NCBI GenBank assembly: GCA_004028795.1
Contig: SAIW01000009.1
Location: 62,001 to 126,000, forward strand
DNA: 64,000 bases
DNA from: Chitinophagaceae bacterium
GTDB taxonomy: Bacteria > Bacteroidota > Bacteroidia > Chitinophagales > Chitinophagaceae
Direction of reading: 5' to 3'
A program made the position numbers and the translations under genes. Positions 49,089-58,626 of the stretch are shown here, one piece after another. The notes under the pieces were generated by a model. That model was not told the DNA's origin, made no database searches, and was given only the letters and a program-made list of their open reading frames with translations. Each line of letters opens with the position of its first letter. Position 1 is the first letter of the stretch.

Positions 49089-50990
49089 ATGAATTTTATT
49101 GTTAAACAATTAAACGCAGAAGCTCAGGAGAGTGCAGCAGCAGAAACTGCTGAAGCACCTACTGCGACAACAAATGTACCTGTAGCAGAAGCTGTTGTTA
49201 CAGCTCATGATGATTTTGACTGGAGCGTAGACAAACGTAATGTTAGCCACTACGGTGCAGAAGAAAAAGCTAAATACGATAAAGTGTATGACAACACTTT
49301 CGTAACAATTGAAGATGGTGAGTTAATGAAAGGTTCAATTGTGGGTTTAACTAAAACTGATGCTGTTATAAACATTGGTTTTAAAAGTGATGGTTTGATT
49401 TCTTTAAACGAATTCCGCGATACACCGGGCGTTAAAGTGGGTGATGAAGTGGAGGTAATGGTTGTTGAAAAAGAAGACCGTAACGGCAATTTAAACCTAA
49501 GCCGTAAAAGTGCCCGCATTTTCCGTGCTTGGGAAAGAATTATGGAAGTGCATAAAACAGGTGAAGTGGTTACAGGTTTGGTTACCAGCAAAACAAAAGG
49601 TGGCTTGATTGTAGATGTTTTCGGTATGGAAACTTTCTTACCGGGTTCTCAAATTGATGTTAAACCCGTTACAGATTACGACCAGTTTGTTGGTAAAACA
49701 ATGGAGTTTAAAGTTGTTAAGATTAACGAAACAATTAAGAATGCTGTTGTATCTCACAAAGCATTAATTGAAAGCGATATTGAAGCACAACGTGCTGAAA
49801 TAATGAGCAAATTAGAAAAAGGTCAGGTGTTAGAAGGTACTGTTAAGAACATTACAGACTTCGGTGCATTTATGGACCTTGGTGGCTTAGACGGCTTATT
49901 ATACATTACAGATATTTCATGGGGCAGAATTTCTCACCCAAGCGAAGTATTGAAAATGGATCAGAAATTAAATGTGGTTGTATTAGACTTTGATGATGAT
50001 AAAAAACGTATCAGCCTTGGTTTAAAACAATTAACACCGCATCCTTGGGAAGTATTACCTGAAGGTTTGGCTGAAGGTGCTATTGTAAAAGGTAAAGTGG
50101 TAAATATTGAAGATTACGGTGCATTCTTAGAAATTCAACCGGGTGTTGAAGGTTTGGTTCACGTAAGTGAAATTACCTGGGCAAATACACCAATCAACGC
50201 TAAAGAATTCTTTAAATTAGGAGATGAGTACGAAGCAAAAGTTGTTACATTAGATAAAGATGCCCGTAAAATGAGTTTGTCTATCAAACAAATGACTCAA
50301 GATCCTTGGAGCACTATTGAAACTCGTTTTGCAGAAGGCAGTAAGCACAAAGGCTTGGTTAAAAACATTACTCCTTACGGTGTGTTTGTTGAATTAGAAC
50401 CGGGTATTGGCGGTATGATTCACATCAGCGATTTAAGCTGGTTAAAACGTTTAAATCACCCAAGCGATTACGTTAAAGTTGGCGAACATATTGACGTAAT
50501 TATCTTAGGTATTGATAAAGAAAACCGCAAATTACAATTAGGCCACAAACAATTAGAAGAAGATCCTTGGACTGCTTTAGAAGATACTTTTGCAATCGGT
50601 TCTTTACATGAAGCAACTGTAACCAAGAAAGATGATAAAGGTGCTATTGTTCAATTACAATATGGTTTGGAAGGTTTTGTACCCGGTAAACATTTGTATA
50701 AAGAAGATGGTAAACAAGTACAGGTTGATGAAACTGCTCAATTTGTGGTTATTGAATTTGACAGAAACGAAAAAAGAATTGTGCTAAGCCACAGCCGTAT
50801 TTGGGAACAGGCACAAGCAGAAGAAAAAGAAGCAGTGAAGAAAGAAGCTAAAGCTGAAGCTGAAAAAACTAAGAAAGCTGTAAAAGCTGTTCAGGCTAAG
50901 GTTGAAAAAGCAACTTTGGGCGACTTAGGTGCATTGGCTGATATTCGTGCCAAGTTAGAAGGTGGAGAAAATGCAGAAGAAGCTAAATAA
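49089..50990 (+). CDS. rpsA: 30S ribosomal protein S1
   Basis: 633 aa. After an acidic, Ala-rich N-terminus there are six S1 RNA-binding domains, beginning near residues 80, 170, 255, 340, 430 and 515 (for example GTVKNITDFGAFMDLGGLDG and GLVKNITPYGVFVELEPGIG). The C-terminal tail is Lys/Glu/Ala-rich. S1 helps recruit mRNA, relevant in Bacteroidota where Shine-Dalgarno pairing is little used. Monocistronic, with a clear promoter element and terminator. Confidence 0.97.
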   Translation: MNFIVKQLNAEAQESAAAETAEAPTATTNVPVAEAVVTAHDDFDWSVDKRNVSHYGAEEKAKYDKVYDNTFVTIEDGELMKGSIVGLTKTDAVINIGFKSDGLISLNEFRDTPGVKVGDEVEVMVVEKEDRNGNLNLSRKSARIFRAWERIMEVHKTGEVVTGLVTSKTKGGLIVDVFGMETFLPGSQIDVKPVTDYDQFVGKTMEFKVVKINETIKNAVVSHKALIESDIEAQRAEIMSKLEKGQVLEGTVKNITDFGAFMDLGGLDGLLYITDISWGRISHPSEVLKMDQKLNVVVLDFDDDKKRISLGLKQLTPHPWEVLPEGLAEGAIVKGKVVNIEDYGAFLEIQPGVEGLVHVSEITWANTPINAKEFFKLGDEYEAKVVTLDKDARKMSLSIKQMTQDPWSTIETRFAEGSKHKGLVKNITPYGVFVELEPGIGGMIHISDLSWLKRLNHPSDYVKVGEHIDVIILGIDKENRKLQLGHKQLEEDPWTALEDTFAIGSLHEATVTKKDDKGAIVQLQYGLEGFVPGKHLYKEDGKQVQVDETAQFVVIEFDRNEKRIVLSHSRIWEQAQAEEKEAVKKEAKAEAEKTKKAVKAVQAKVEKATLGDLGALADIRAKLEGGENAEEAK

Positions 50991-51007
50991 GCTTTTCTCA
51001 TAAAACT

Positions 51008-51041
51008 AAAAGTCCTCAATAGTAATGTTGAGGACTTTTTT
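51008..51041 (+). terminator. Intrinsic terminator after rpsA
   Basis: AAAAGTCCTCAA/TTGAGGACTTTT, 12-bp arms with an 8-base loop and a T tract. Confidence 0.92.
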
Positions 51042-51105
51042 GTTGTATAAACGGTTAACTATTTTGTACCAACAAATTTTATCTTCGTCAACCATCGTTT
51101 AAAAA

Positions 51106-53619
51106 ATGAAAAGAAAAATTATCGCTTATTTAGTATTGGTTATTGTTTGTTTAAATACTTCGGCACAAAACCTTTCTTCATCAGAAATTTATTTACAACT
51201 TAAAAAAATAAAAAACACAGCAAGTGTTTTATACATAGCTGCTCACCCTGATGATGAGAATAATGGATTACTCCCTTATCTCGCCAAAGAAAAATTATAT
51301 CGTACAGCTTATTTAAGCTTAACAAGAGGTGATGGCGGACAGAATTTAATTGGTAATGAACAAGGCATTGAGTTAGGAATGATAAGAACGCAGGAACTGT
51401 TGGCAGCAAGAAAAATTGATGGCTGCGAACAATACTTCAGCACTGCTTATGAATTTGGTTTTAGTAAAAATGCAAAAGAAGCATTGAGTATTTGGGATAA
51501 AGAAAAAGTATTGAGTGATGTTGTTTGGGTAATAAGAAAGTTTCAGCCGGATATTATTATTACACGTTTCCCCGGAGATGCTAGGGCAGGTCATGGTCAT
51601 CATGCAGCTTCTTCCATCATTGCCAATGAAGCCTTTTATGCAGCAGCAGATTCAACAAAATTTCCCGAGCAATTCAGGTATGGTGTAAGACCATGGCAGG
51701 CGAAAAGAATTTTATGGAACAGTTTCAATTTTGATGGAAATAATACAACTAATAATAATCAAATAAAATTAGATGCAGGCGTTTACAATGCTCTATTGGG
51801 AGAGAGTTACGGCGAAATTGGCGGCGAAGCCAGAAGTATGCATAAAAGCCAGGGAGAAGGTAGACCGAGGAGAAAAGGAAGTATTATGGAATACTTTACA
51901 TCAACCGGTGGTGATACTGCAAAAAATGATTTAATGGATGGAATAATTACTGATTGGAATAAAGACTCTAATGGTAAGGAGATTAATGAGGCTATCGATA
52001 AAATAATTGCAAACTATAATGTTGAACATCCTGAGAATTCAGTAAAGCCTTTGGTTGAGCTATACAAGAAAGTTCATCAATTATGGCCAACAAGAGCTAC
52101 GTGGTTAAATAAGAAGTTAGACGAAATACAGGATTTGATAATTAATTGCAGCGGCTTATTTGCAGAAGCTACAACGCAAGATGAATTTGCATTAAAAGGA
52201 GATACAGTAAATGTTTCATGTTTTGTAAATAATAGAAACGCAAGTAATGTTACTTTCAAAGGCGTTTATATTCAAGGGCATACATTAGATACTACTAAAG
52301 CATTAGAAAAAAATGCAAATCAAACCTATAATTTAAAGGTTGAGATATTGCAGCCATTGGAAGAAACACAAACTCAACCTTATTGGTTACAATTACCACA
52401 AACGATTGGAAACTTTACAGTAGCAGAACAAAATTTAGTTGGCAGGGCTTGGAATGAAGCTTTACTTTCTGCAACATTTACTATTAGAGTTGAAGATGTT
52501 GACTTTTATGTTACTAAACCTGTTCAATATAAATATGTTGACCCTGTTAAAGGAGAAGTAACACAACCTTTTGTAATGATGCCACATGTTTCTATTTCAG
52601 TTTCTCCACACGTTACTTTATTGAATTTACTGCCGAAGAATAAAATAATCAATACAGATACATTCTTTATAAACTATCAATCCAACTTTTCGGGTAAAAA
52701 TATACCTGTTAATTTATATGTTTTACAAGACACTATTAAAACTGTGTTTGAAAATAAGTTGATGGATTTTGAAAAGAATAAAAGTGATAGAATTGCAATT
52801 CCCGTAAAAAAATTTTACAATTCTTTAAAAGGAAATGCAATTGAAGTAGCTATGCGTTTTAAGGTTAATGGAAAAGATTATGTGTATAATCAATACTTCG
52901 CAACAATTCAATATAATCATATCCCTAACATTCATTACTTCTTTAAAGACAAAATAAAGTTTGTTAATGACGAAGTGAAAACAGTTGGTAAAAAAATTGG
53001 CTATATACAGGGCCCGGGTGACAGAGTGCCTGACGCAGTTAAACAAATGGGGTATGATTTAAAGTTTCTTAATGAGGGTGATATTAAAATTGAAGATTTA
53101 AAACAATTCGATGCTATTATTATTGGCATTAGAGCTTACAATATTTATGAATGGTTAACAGATAAAAATGATGTGTTGAATGAGTATGTTAATAATGGCG
53201 GCAACTTAATTGTTCAATATATTAAAAGCAATCAGGTTGGATTGAAGAAAATAAAAATAGGGCCATATCCTTTTACCATTAACACCGGTTCTCGTGTTAC
53301 AGAAGAAGATGCCAAAGTAAACTTCTTATTACCTGAACATCCGGTATTAAATTATCCCAATAAAATAACATCAAAAGATTTTGAGAATTGGGTGCAGGAA
53401 AGAAGTACTTATCAGGCAGACCAGATAGATGCTCATTTTCAAATGCCTCTGGGAATGCACGATACAGGCGAAAAAGAAAGCAACGGTAGTTTATTAATTG
53501 CACCTTACGGCAAAGGAAATATTGCATATGTAAGTTTGGTTTTGTTCCGTCAATTGCCGGCCGGTGTACCCGGTTCATATAGATTATTAGCCAATTTAAT
53601 TGCATTGCCAAAACATTAA
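51106..53619 (+). CDS. Large PIG-L (LmbE-like) deacetylase family protein, exported
   Basis: 837 aa. The signal peptide ends TSAQ (residue 21). The PIG-L catalytic domain follows, with metal/catalytic motif AAHPDDE (45-51), RTQELLAARKIDG and the later His motif GHGHHAASSI. The middle is a beta-rich region (about 360-620). The C-terminus is a ThuA/GATase-like fold (IGYIQGPGDRVPDAVKQMGY, FDAIIIGIRAYNIYEW, YVNNGGNLIVQY). PIG-L enzymes deacetylate N-acetylglucosamine derivatives; this large periplasmic form is common in Bacteroidota and its substrate is unknown. A tiny membrane protein gene and a symporter gene follow. Confidence 0.9.
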   Translation: MKRKIIAYLVLVIVCLNTSAQNLSSSEIYLQLKKIKNTASVLYIAAHPDDENNGLLPYLAKEKLYRTAYLSLTRGDGGQNLIGNEQGIELGMIRTQELLAARKIDGCEQYFSTAYEFGFSKNAKEALSIWDKEKVLSDVVWVIRKFQPDIIITRFPGDARAGHGHHAASSIIANEAFYAAADSTKFPEQFRYGVRPWQAKRILWNSFNFDGNNTTNNNQIKLDAGVYNALLGESYGEIGGEARSMHKSQGEGRPRRKGSIMEYFTSTGGDTAKNDLMDGIITDWNKDSNGKEINEAIDKIIANYNVEHPENSVKPLVELYKKVHQLWPTRATWLNKKLDEIQDLIINCSGLFAEATTQDEFALKGDTVNVSCFVNNRNASNVTFKGVYIQGHTLDTTKALEKNANQTYNLKVEILQPLEETQTQPYWLQLPQTIGNFTVAEQNLVGRAWNEALLSATFTIRVEDVDFYVTKPVQYKYVDPVKGEVTQPFVMMPHVSISVSPHVTLLNLLPKNKIINTDTFFINYQSNFSGKNIPVNLYVLQDTIKTVFENKLMDFEKNKSDRIAIPVKKFYNSLKGNAIEVAMRFKVNGKDYVYNQYFATIQYNHIPNIHYFFKDKIKFVNDEVKTVGKKIGYIQGPGDRVPDAVKQMGYDLKFLNEGDIKIEDLKQFDAIIIGIRAYNIYEWLTDKNDVLNEYVNNGGNLIVQYIKSNQVGLKKIKIGPYPFTINTGSRVTEEDAKVNFLLPEHPVLNYPNKITSKDFENWVQERSTYQADQIDAHFQMPLGMHDTGEKESNGSLLIAPYGKGNIAYVSLVLFRQLPAGVPGSYRLLANLIALPKH

Positions 53620-53624
53620 TTTTC

Positions 53625-53771
53625 ATGCAGCAAAGAAGAACAATTACCGCAGTGATAGTTATCGTAATAGGATTAATTATAGGTTCATTCATCAAAAATG
53701 TAAAAACGGGGTTAATAATTGGTTTAGTATTGGGTTTATTAGCAAGTGGCTTACTAAAAAACAGGAATTAA
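53625..53771 (+). CDS. 48-aa membrane protein (previously easy to miss)
   Basis: ATG 53625 to TAA 53769-53771, starting 5 bp after the PIG-L stop. The product has two closely spaced hydrophobic stretches (TAVIVIVIGLIIGSFI and GLIIGLVLGLLASGLL) separated by KNVKT, with Gly every few residues and a basic N-terminus. Tight spacing and composition support a real gene. The function is unknown; a helper of the neighbouring membrane or exported proteins is possible. A short C/G-rich hairpin repeat (about 53772-53808) follows. Confidence 0.6.
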   Translation: MQQRRTITAVIVIVIGLIIGSFIKNVKTGLIIGLVLGLLASGLLKNRN

Positions 53772-53852
53772 AACCCCGACAGCGGTTGCAAACCCTGTTG
53801 GCGGTTGTTAAATATTTTTTATGTAGAAAAAGTTGCTGCTATAAAAAACTAT

Positions 53853-53889
53853 CATACAAGAGTGCGACGCAAGAAACGATGCTATAAAA
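53853..53889 (+). repeat. GTGCGACGC-type intergenic repeat, intact copy
   Basis: CATACAAGAGTGCGACGCAA, then GAAACGATGCTATAAAAA. It shows the GACGCAAG variant that matches the split copy at 13686 once its palindrome is removed. Confidence 0.85.
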
Positions 53890-53915
53890 AATTGAAGTTG
53901 ATAACATAAAAAGAA

Positions 53916-54029
53916 ATGAAAGATAAAATACCCATATTTAAAACATGGAATGAATGGTATGTATTAGTTATTGCTTTACTGATAGTATTAATTATTTTCT
54001 TCATTTGGGTTACTAAATATTTTGCATGA
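53916..54029 (+). CDS. 37-aa single-pass membrane protein overlapping the symporter gene
   Basis: ATG 53916 to TGA 54027-54029. A short polar, aromatic N-terminus (MKDKIPIFKTWNEWY) precedes one transmembrane helix (about 16-32) and a VTKYFA tail. It overlaps the ATG of the sodium-solute symporter gene by 4 bp (ATGA), indicating coupled translation. Some SSS and related transporters have small membrane partners encoded just upstream (for example YhdT with PanF), so an accessory subunit is a reasonable inference. Confidence 0.65.
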   Translation: MKDKIPIFKTWNEWYVLVIALLIVLIIFFIWVTKYFA

Positions 54030-55729
54030 GTAGCTTAGACTGGATAGTGCTAACTTTTACACTGGTAGCCATAATTGCTTATGGTTTATATAAAAGCCGT
54101 ACCAGTAAAAATTTAGAAGGCTATTTTTTAAGTAACCGTACAATGCCCTGGTACATTGTGTTGTTGAGTATTATGGGTACACAGGCAAGTGCTATTACAT
54201 TTTTATCAGCACCCGGTCAGGCTTTTACAGATGGTATGCGGTTTGTACAATATTATCTCGGATTGCCGATTGCCATGATTGTGGTATGCATCACATTTGT
54301 TCCTCTATTTAATAAATTAAAAATTTTTACTGCCTACGAATATTTAGAACAACGCTTTGATGTTAAAACAAGAACACTCACTTCCTTTTTATTTTTATTA
54401 TCAAGAGGCCTCTCAACGGGTATCAGTATTTATGCTCCTTCCATTATTTTATCTTCTTTATTAGGCTGGGATATTTTCTGGACGAACATAGTAATGGGTG
54501 GTTTACTCATTATCTACACCGTTAGCGGTGGAGCCAAAGCTGTTGCGTATACGCAACAATTGCAATTGATAATCATTATCGGTGGAATGATTATAACCGG
54601 TTATATGATTGTACACTTATTGCCTGAGAACATTGGTTTTATTGATGCTTTGAAGATTAGCGGCAGAAGCGGGAAGATGAATGTGATAACAACAGGTATT
54701 ACCAATAAGGGCTTTAACTGGAAAGACAGATACAATATTATAAGTGGTGTTATTGGTGGTTTCTTTTTAGCATTAAGTTATTTCGGCACAGACCAAAGTC
54801 AGGTGGGAAGATACTTAACGGCAAAGAATAACACTGAAAGTAAGTTAGGTTTATTAATGAATGGCATTGTAAAAGTGCCGATGCAGTTTTTAATTTTATT
54901 GTTAGGGGTTTTATTATTTACGTTTTATCAATTCAAACAACAGCCTGTTTTTTTTAATTCAGCAGTGCAACAAAAGATGTTGATTGGTGAAATGAAAGAT
55001 AGTGCTGCAACCATAGAAAAGAATTTTTCTTTATTGAATGAACAGAAGCAAAATATTTTAGTACACTATAAAGAAGATACAGCCCTTGCTTTAAAAAAAC
55101 TTTCTGTTGTTAACAAAGAATCAGATGCTTTACGAAATGATTATAAGAAGTTGGTAAAGAATTTAAAAGCGGGAGATGATAATGATACCAATTATATTTT
55201 CTTACGCTTTGTGGTTGATTATTTACCTAAAGGATTGGTTGGTTTATTAATAGCTATTATTTTTTTAGCAGCATGGGGCTCTATTGCTGCTGCATTGAAC
55301 TCTTTGGCAAGCTGCACTATGATTGACTTTCACAAGAAGTTCAGGCATTTTCAGCATGATGATACCAATGAAATTTTATGCAAGAAAGACTACAGCATTT
55401 CAAAATATTACACATTAATCTGGGGTATTTTTTCTGTAATTGTAGCCGAATTTGCAACAGGAATGGGTAGTTTAATTGAAGCAGTAAATGTGTTAGGCTC
55501 TTTATTTTATGGTGTAATACTCGGTATTTTCTTGGTTGCTTTTTACTGTAAGAAAATTAAAAGCAACGCAGTATTTATTGCTGCCTTATTAACTGAAGCA
55601 ATTGTTATTTTATTATTCTTCTTAGATAAGTATGAAATAATCGGACTTGGATTTTTATGGCTGAATGTAATAGGGGCATTGCTCGTACTGATATTTTCGT
55701 GGATATTAAAACTATTGAGTGTTGATTGA
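54026..55729 (+). CDS. Sodium:solute symporter (SSS family)
   Basis: 567 aa with about 13 transmembrane helices. SSS features include the N-terminal SRTSKNLEGYFLSNRTMPWY, MGTQASAITFLSAPGQAF, TVSGGAKAVAYTQQLQL and SYFGTDQSQVGRYL. A long cytoplasmic or periplasmic loop with coiled character (about 315-390) lies before helix 9 or 10. The substrate cannot be read from the sequence; with an exported PIG-L deacetylase upstream, a sugar or amino sugar product is possible. The stop overlaps the convergent APC permease by 18 bp. Confidence 0.92.
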   Translation: MSSLDWIVLTFTLVAIIAYGLYKSRTSKNLEGYFLSNRTMPWYIVLLSIMGTQASAITFLSAPGQAFTDGMRFVQYYLGLPIAMIVVCITFVPLFNKLKIFTAYEYLEQRFDVKTRTLTSFLFLLSRGLSTGISIYAPSIILSSLLGWDIFWTNIVMGGLLIIYTVSGGAKAVAYTQQLQLIIIIGGMIITGYMIVHLLPENIGFIDALKISGRSGKMNVITTGITNKGFNWKDRYNIISGVIGGFFLALSYFGTDQSQVGRYLTAKNNTESKLGLLMNGIVKVPMQFLILLLGVLLFTFYQFKQQPVFFNSAVQQKMLIGEMKDSAATIEKNFSLLNEQKQNILVHYKEDTALALKKLSVVNKESDALRNDYKKLVKNLKAGDDNDTNYIFLRFVVDYLPKGLVGLLIAIIFLAAWGSIAAALNSLASCTMIDFHKKFRHFQHDDTNEILCKKDYSISKYYTLIWGIFSVIVAEFATGMGSLIEAVNVLGSLFYGVILGIFLVAFYCKKIKSNAVFIAALLTEAIVILLFFLDKYEIIGLGFLWLNVIGALLVLIFSWILKLLSVD

Positions 55730-57046
55730 TTGCTTTGCAGCTTTTTCTTTCAAATAAAAAGCAATGAATCCTAATGCAATAACAACCAATCCGCCCAACA
55801 TCATTTTCCAACCTGTTGAAATAAAAATCAACAACCAGATTATTATTGCTGCAATAGCAGGTAAAGGATACAGTGGCATCTTCCAAACAAAAAAAGATTT
55901 ACCTTTTCTTTTTACTAATAGCATTAGTCCGATCGCCTGTGCAATAAATTGAATTAAAATTCTCATAGCAAGTATTGCATCAATCACTTCTTTCAACTTA
56001 AACAATAAACTAAACACGAAAGCCACACTTCCCAAAAACAATAATGATACATAAGGAAATTTTTTTGTTGGATGCAGTTTGGCAAACACTTTAAAAAATG
56101 CACCATCGGCAGCCGCAGCATAAGGTACTCTGCTGTAACCTAATGTAGCACTGAATACTGATGCAAATGCTACCCACAAAATCAATACGGTTGCAGCTTT
56201 GGCAGCATTAGTACCTGCTATGGCTTGCACAAATTCACTCACCACAAATTTACTTTGCTGAATTTGATTGAATGACAACACACTTGCCACACTTATATTC
56301 ATTAATAAATACAATACAGCAATACAACCAATAGAAATAAACATGCTGCGTGGAATATTTTTTTGCGGGTTTATGATTTCACCACCCAAATGGCAAACAT
56401 TATAATAGCCTAAATAACTGTACACTGTTTTTACGCTTGCAAAACCTAATGCAGCAGCAAAAGCATAATTTAATTCTAAGCCATTATTAATATGTTGAAT
56501 AGGCTGTGAAAAATTACCATGCATTATTCCGCCAATAATAATCCAACCCATTGTTACAATAACACCTATCCATAGCAACACACTTATTTTTCCGATGGCT
56601 TCTATTTTTCTATACAAAAGCAATACAATTAATATCACCACACAACCGCTTACTATTTTACTTTCAACATCAGTTAAAGGAAAAAGATATTTGGTGTATT
56701 GAGCAAAGCCGATAGCTGCACTTGCAATTACCAACGGAGCCTGAATCATGGTTTGCCAAACAAACAAAAAGCTGAAAAGCTTACCCCACTTGGGCCCGAA
56801 GCCTTCCTTCAAAAAATTATAACTACCGCCTGCTAAGGGAAAAGCTGTTCCTAATTGACTCCACACAGTTGCATCAATAAATGAAAGTAAGGCACCTGCA
56901 ATCCATGCATATAAAAAATACGGCCCACCCATAGTTTCAGCCACTACACTCAACACTACAAAAGGTCCGATACCAACCATATCTATCATATTGATGGCAG
57001 TGGCTTGCAACAAGCTTATTTTTCTTTCTAATTTATTTTCACTCAT
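55712..57046 (-). CDS. APC-superfamily amino acid permease
   Basis: 444 aa from ATG 57046, with 12 hydrophobic helices. ISLLQATAINMIDMVGIGPF in helix 1 and PLAGGSYNFLKEGFGPKWG after helix 2 are typical of the APC family. It probably imports amino acids or polyamines, but the exact substrate is not evident. Its end overlaps the symporter end by 18 bp. Confidence 0.9.
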   Translation of the reverse strand: MSENKLERKISLLQATAINMIDMVGIGPFVVLSVVAETMGGPYFLYAWIAGALLSFIDATVWSQLGTAFPLAGGSYNFLKEGFGPKWGKLFSFLFVWQTMIQAPLVIASAAIGFAQYTKYLFPLTDVESKIVSGCVVILIVLLLYRKIEAIGKISVLLWIGVIVTMGWIIIGGIMHGNFSQPIQHINNGLELNYAFAAALGFASVKTVYSYLGYYNVCHLGGEIINPQKNIPRSMFISIGCIAVLYLLMNISVASVLSFNQIQQSKFVVSEFVQAIAGTNAAKAATVLILWVAFASVFSATLGYSRVPYAAAADGAFFKVFAKLHPTKKFPYVSLLFLGSVAFVFSLLFKLKEVIDAILAMRILIQFIAQAIGLMLLVKRKGKSFFVWKMPLYPLPAIAAIIIWLLIFISTGWKMMLGGLVVIALGFIAFYLKEKAAKQSINTQ

Positions 57047-57360
57047 TAAGTGTAAAATAAAACTTTTAGTAAAAGAAGCCCGAACTTTCAATATCGATTA
57101 TAGTAATATTTTCTTTTTTGTTTGTCCAAAAAAGAAACAAAAAAAGATCCGGAAAAGATATTCGGCACGTTTTTCCGTTTACGCCTTGATTAAGCTTTTG
57201 AATTACTGAAATTTGAACAATAGAAGCACTGTTGTTCAATTCTCTTTGTACATCAGCTGATTATATAATAACGACAAAAAGTGATGAATATCTTTTTGTC
57301 TTGATTTTTTGCTCCACTTTTGCATCAAGGCAAAAGTGGAATAAATTTAAAAAAACAATT
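57047..57360. other. 314-bp intergenic region with repeat remnants
   Basis: No gene is visible. It holds an A/T-rich stretch with mirrored TTTTTTGTTTG and AAAAAAGAAAC runs (about 57105-57145), a hairpin TTGAACAA/TTGTTCAA (57213-57220 and 57232-57239), and a perfect 10-bp inverted repeat just before the amylase gene. The parts resemble dispersed Bacteroidota repeats. Confidence 0.6.
57314..57339. repeat. Perfect 10-bp inverted repeat upstream of the amylase gene
   Basis: CCACTTTTGC, loop ATCAAG, GCAAAAGTGG, ending 21 bp before ATG 57361. It could be an operator or the remnant of a dispersed repeat (TTTTGTCTTGATTTTTTGC precedes it). Confidence 0.65.
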
Positions 57361-58623
57361 ATGGCAGTACATTTTAAAACAGTTGATTGGGCAGTTAATA
57401 CCAATATTTATGAAGTAAATATTCGTCAATATACAAAAGAGGGGACATTCAATGCTTTCCAGAAACACTTGCCCCGCTTAAAAGATATGGGTGTTGATAT
57501 ATTGTGGCTAATGCCTGTAACACCAATAAGTAAACAGGAACGCCAGGGTACTTTAGGAAGCTATTATGCCTGTAGTAGTTATGTAACAATTAACCCTGAG
57601 TATGGTGATTTGAATGATTTTAAACAGTTAGTTAATGAAGCTCATGCATTAGGATTTAAAATAATAATTGATTGGGTAGCCAACCATACCGGTTACGGTC
57701 ATGAGTGGACAATTAATCACGCAGATTGGTATATGAAAGATGCAGCAGGGAATTTTACAGAAGAGAATGGATGGAAAGATGTGATTGATTTGAATTATGA
57801 TGTAAAAGAAATGCGTTTAGCCATGGTACAAGCCATGCAATATTGGGTTACCGAATGTAATATAGACGGCTTTCGTTGCGATATGGCACATTTAGTGCCT
57901 TTAGATTTTTGGATGGAAGCAAGAACAGCCTGCGATAGTGTAAAACCATTGTTCTGGTTAGCCGAATGCGAAGAAGTAAAATATCATGATGCATTTGATG
58001 TTTCTTATGCCTGGTGGTGGATGCATACCACAGAGAAATTGGTTAAAGGAGAAGTTGGGTTGAATGAAATATACAATGTGTTACATGCTTATACTCAATA
58101 TCCTGAAGGTGCTGCCAAGTTATTCTTTACTTCCAATCATGATGAAAACAGTTGGAACGGCACAGAATATGAAAAATACGGCAATCTTGCCAAAGCCTTT
58201 GCCGTATTCACTTTTACATTGAAAGCTGTGCCGCTAATTTACAGCGGACAGGAACTGCCAAATAATAAAAGATTAAAATTTTTTGATAAAGATGAAATTG
58301 ATTGGAAGGAAAATGAAGCACCTGCTTTACATGAATTTTATAAAACATTAATTGCATTGCATAAATCAAAAGCAGTAGCTGAAGGTGAAGTCTTTAATTT
58401 ACCTGCCGATAATAATTGTATGGCTTATTTAAGAAAGCAAAGTAATGATGTGGTATTGGTTATATTAAATCTTTCAACGCATGATAGAGTTAAAGTGCAA
58501 GTATCTCATGAATGGTTTGGCGGTAAGTTTAAAAATGTATTTTCCGGTTTATCATTTCAATTCAATAGTAAAGAAATATTTGAATTGCAGGCAGGGGAGT
58601 ATTTGGTGTATGAGAAAGTTTAA
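57361..58623 (+). CDS. GH13 alpha-amylase family protein, cytoplasmic
   Basis: 420 aa from ATG 57361. The four GH13 regions are clear: DWVANH (region I, 104-109), GFRCDMAHL with nucleophile D174, WLAECEE with acid/base E202, and FTSNHDENS with D261. The C-terminal beta domain (about 345-420) is present. There is no signal peptide, so it acts on internal maltodextrins or glycogen products. Codons upstream of 57361 (open to 57232) cover repeat DNA and are not used. Confidence 0.93.
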   Translation: MAVHFKTVDWAVNTNIYEVNIRQYTKEGTFNAFQKHLPRLKDMGVDILWLMPVTPISKQERQGTLGSYYACSSYVTINPEYGDLNDFKQLVNEAHALGFKIIIDWVANHTGYGHEWTINHADWYMKDAAGNFTEENGWKDVIDLNYDVKEMRLAMVQAMQYWVTECNIDGFRCDMAHLVPLDFWMEARTACDSVKPLFWLAECEEVKYHDAFDVSYAWWWMHTTEKLVKGEVGLNEIYNVLHAYTQYPEGAAKLFFTSNHDENSWNGTEYEKYGNLAKAFAVFTFTLKAVPLIYSGQELPNNKRLKFFDKDEIDWKENEAPALHEFYKTLIALHKSKAVAEGEVFNLPADNNCMAYLRKQSNDVVLVILNLSTHDRVKVQVSHEWFGGKFKNVFSGLSFQFNSKEIFELQAGEYLVYEKV

Positions 58624-58626
58624 TTG

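Noticed and set aside
57232-57360. N-terminal extension of the amylase reading frame
   Set aside because: The extension covers an inverted repeat and repeat DNA, starts at a non-ATG codon and precedes the family N-terminus; ATG 57361 fits better.
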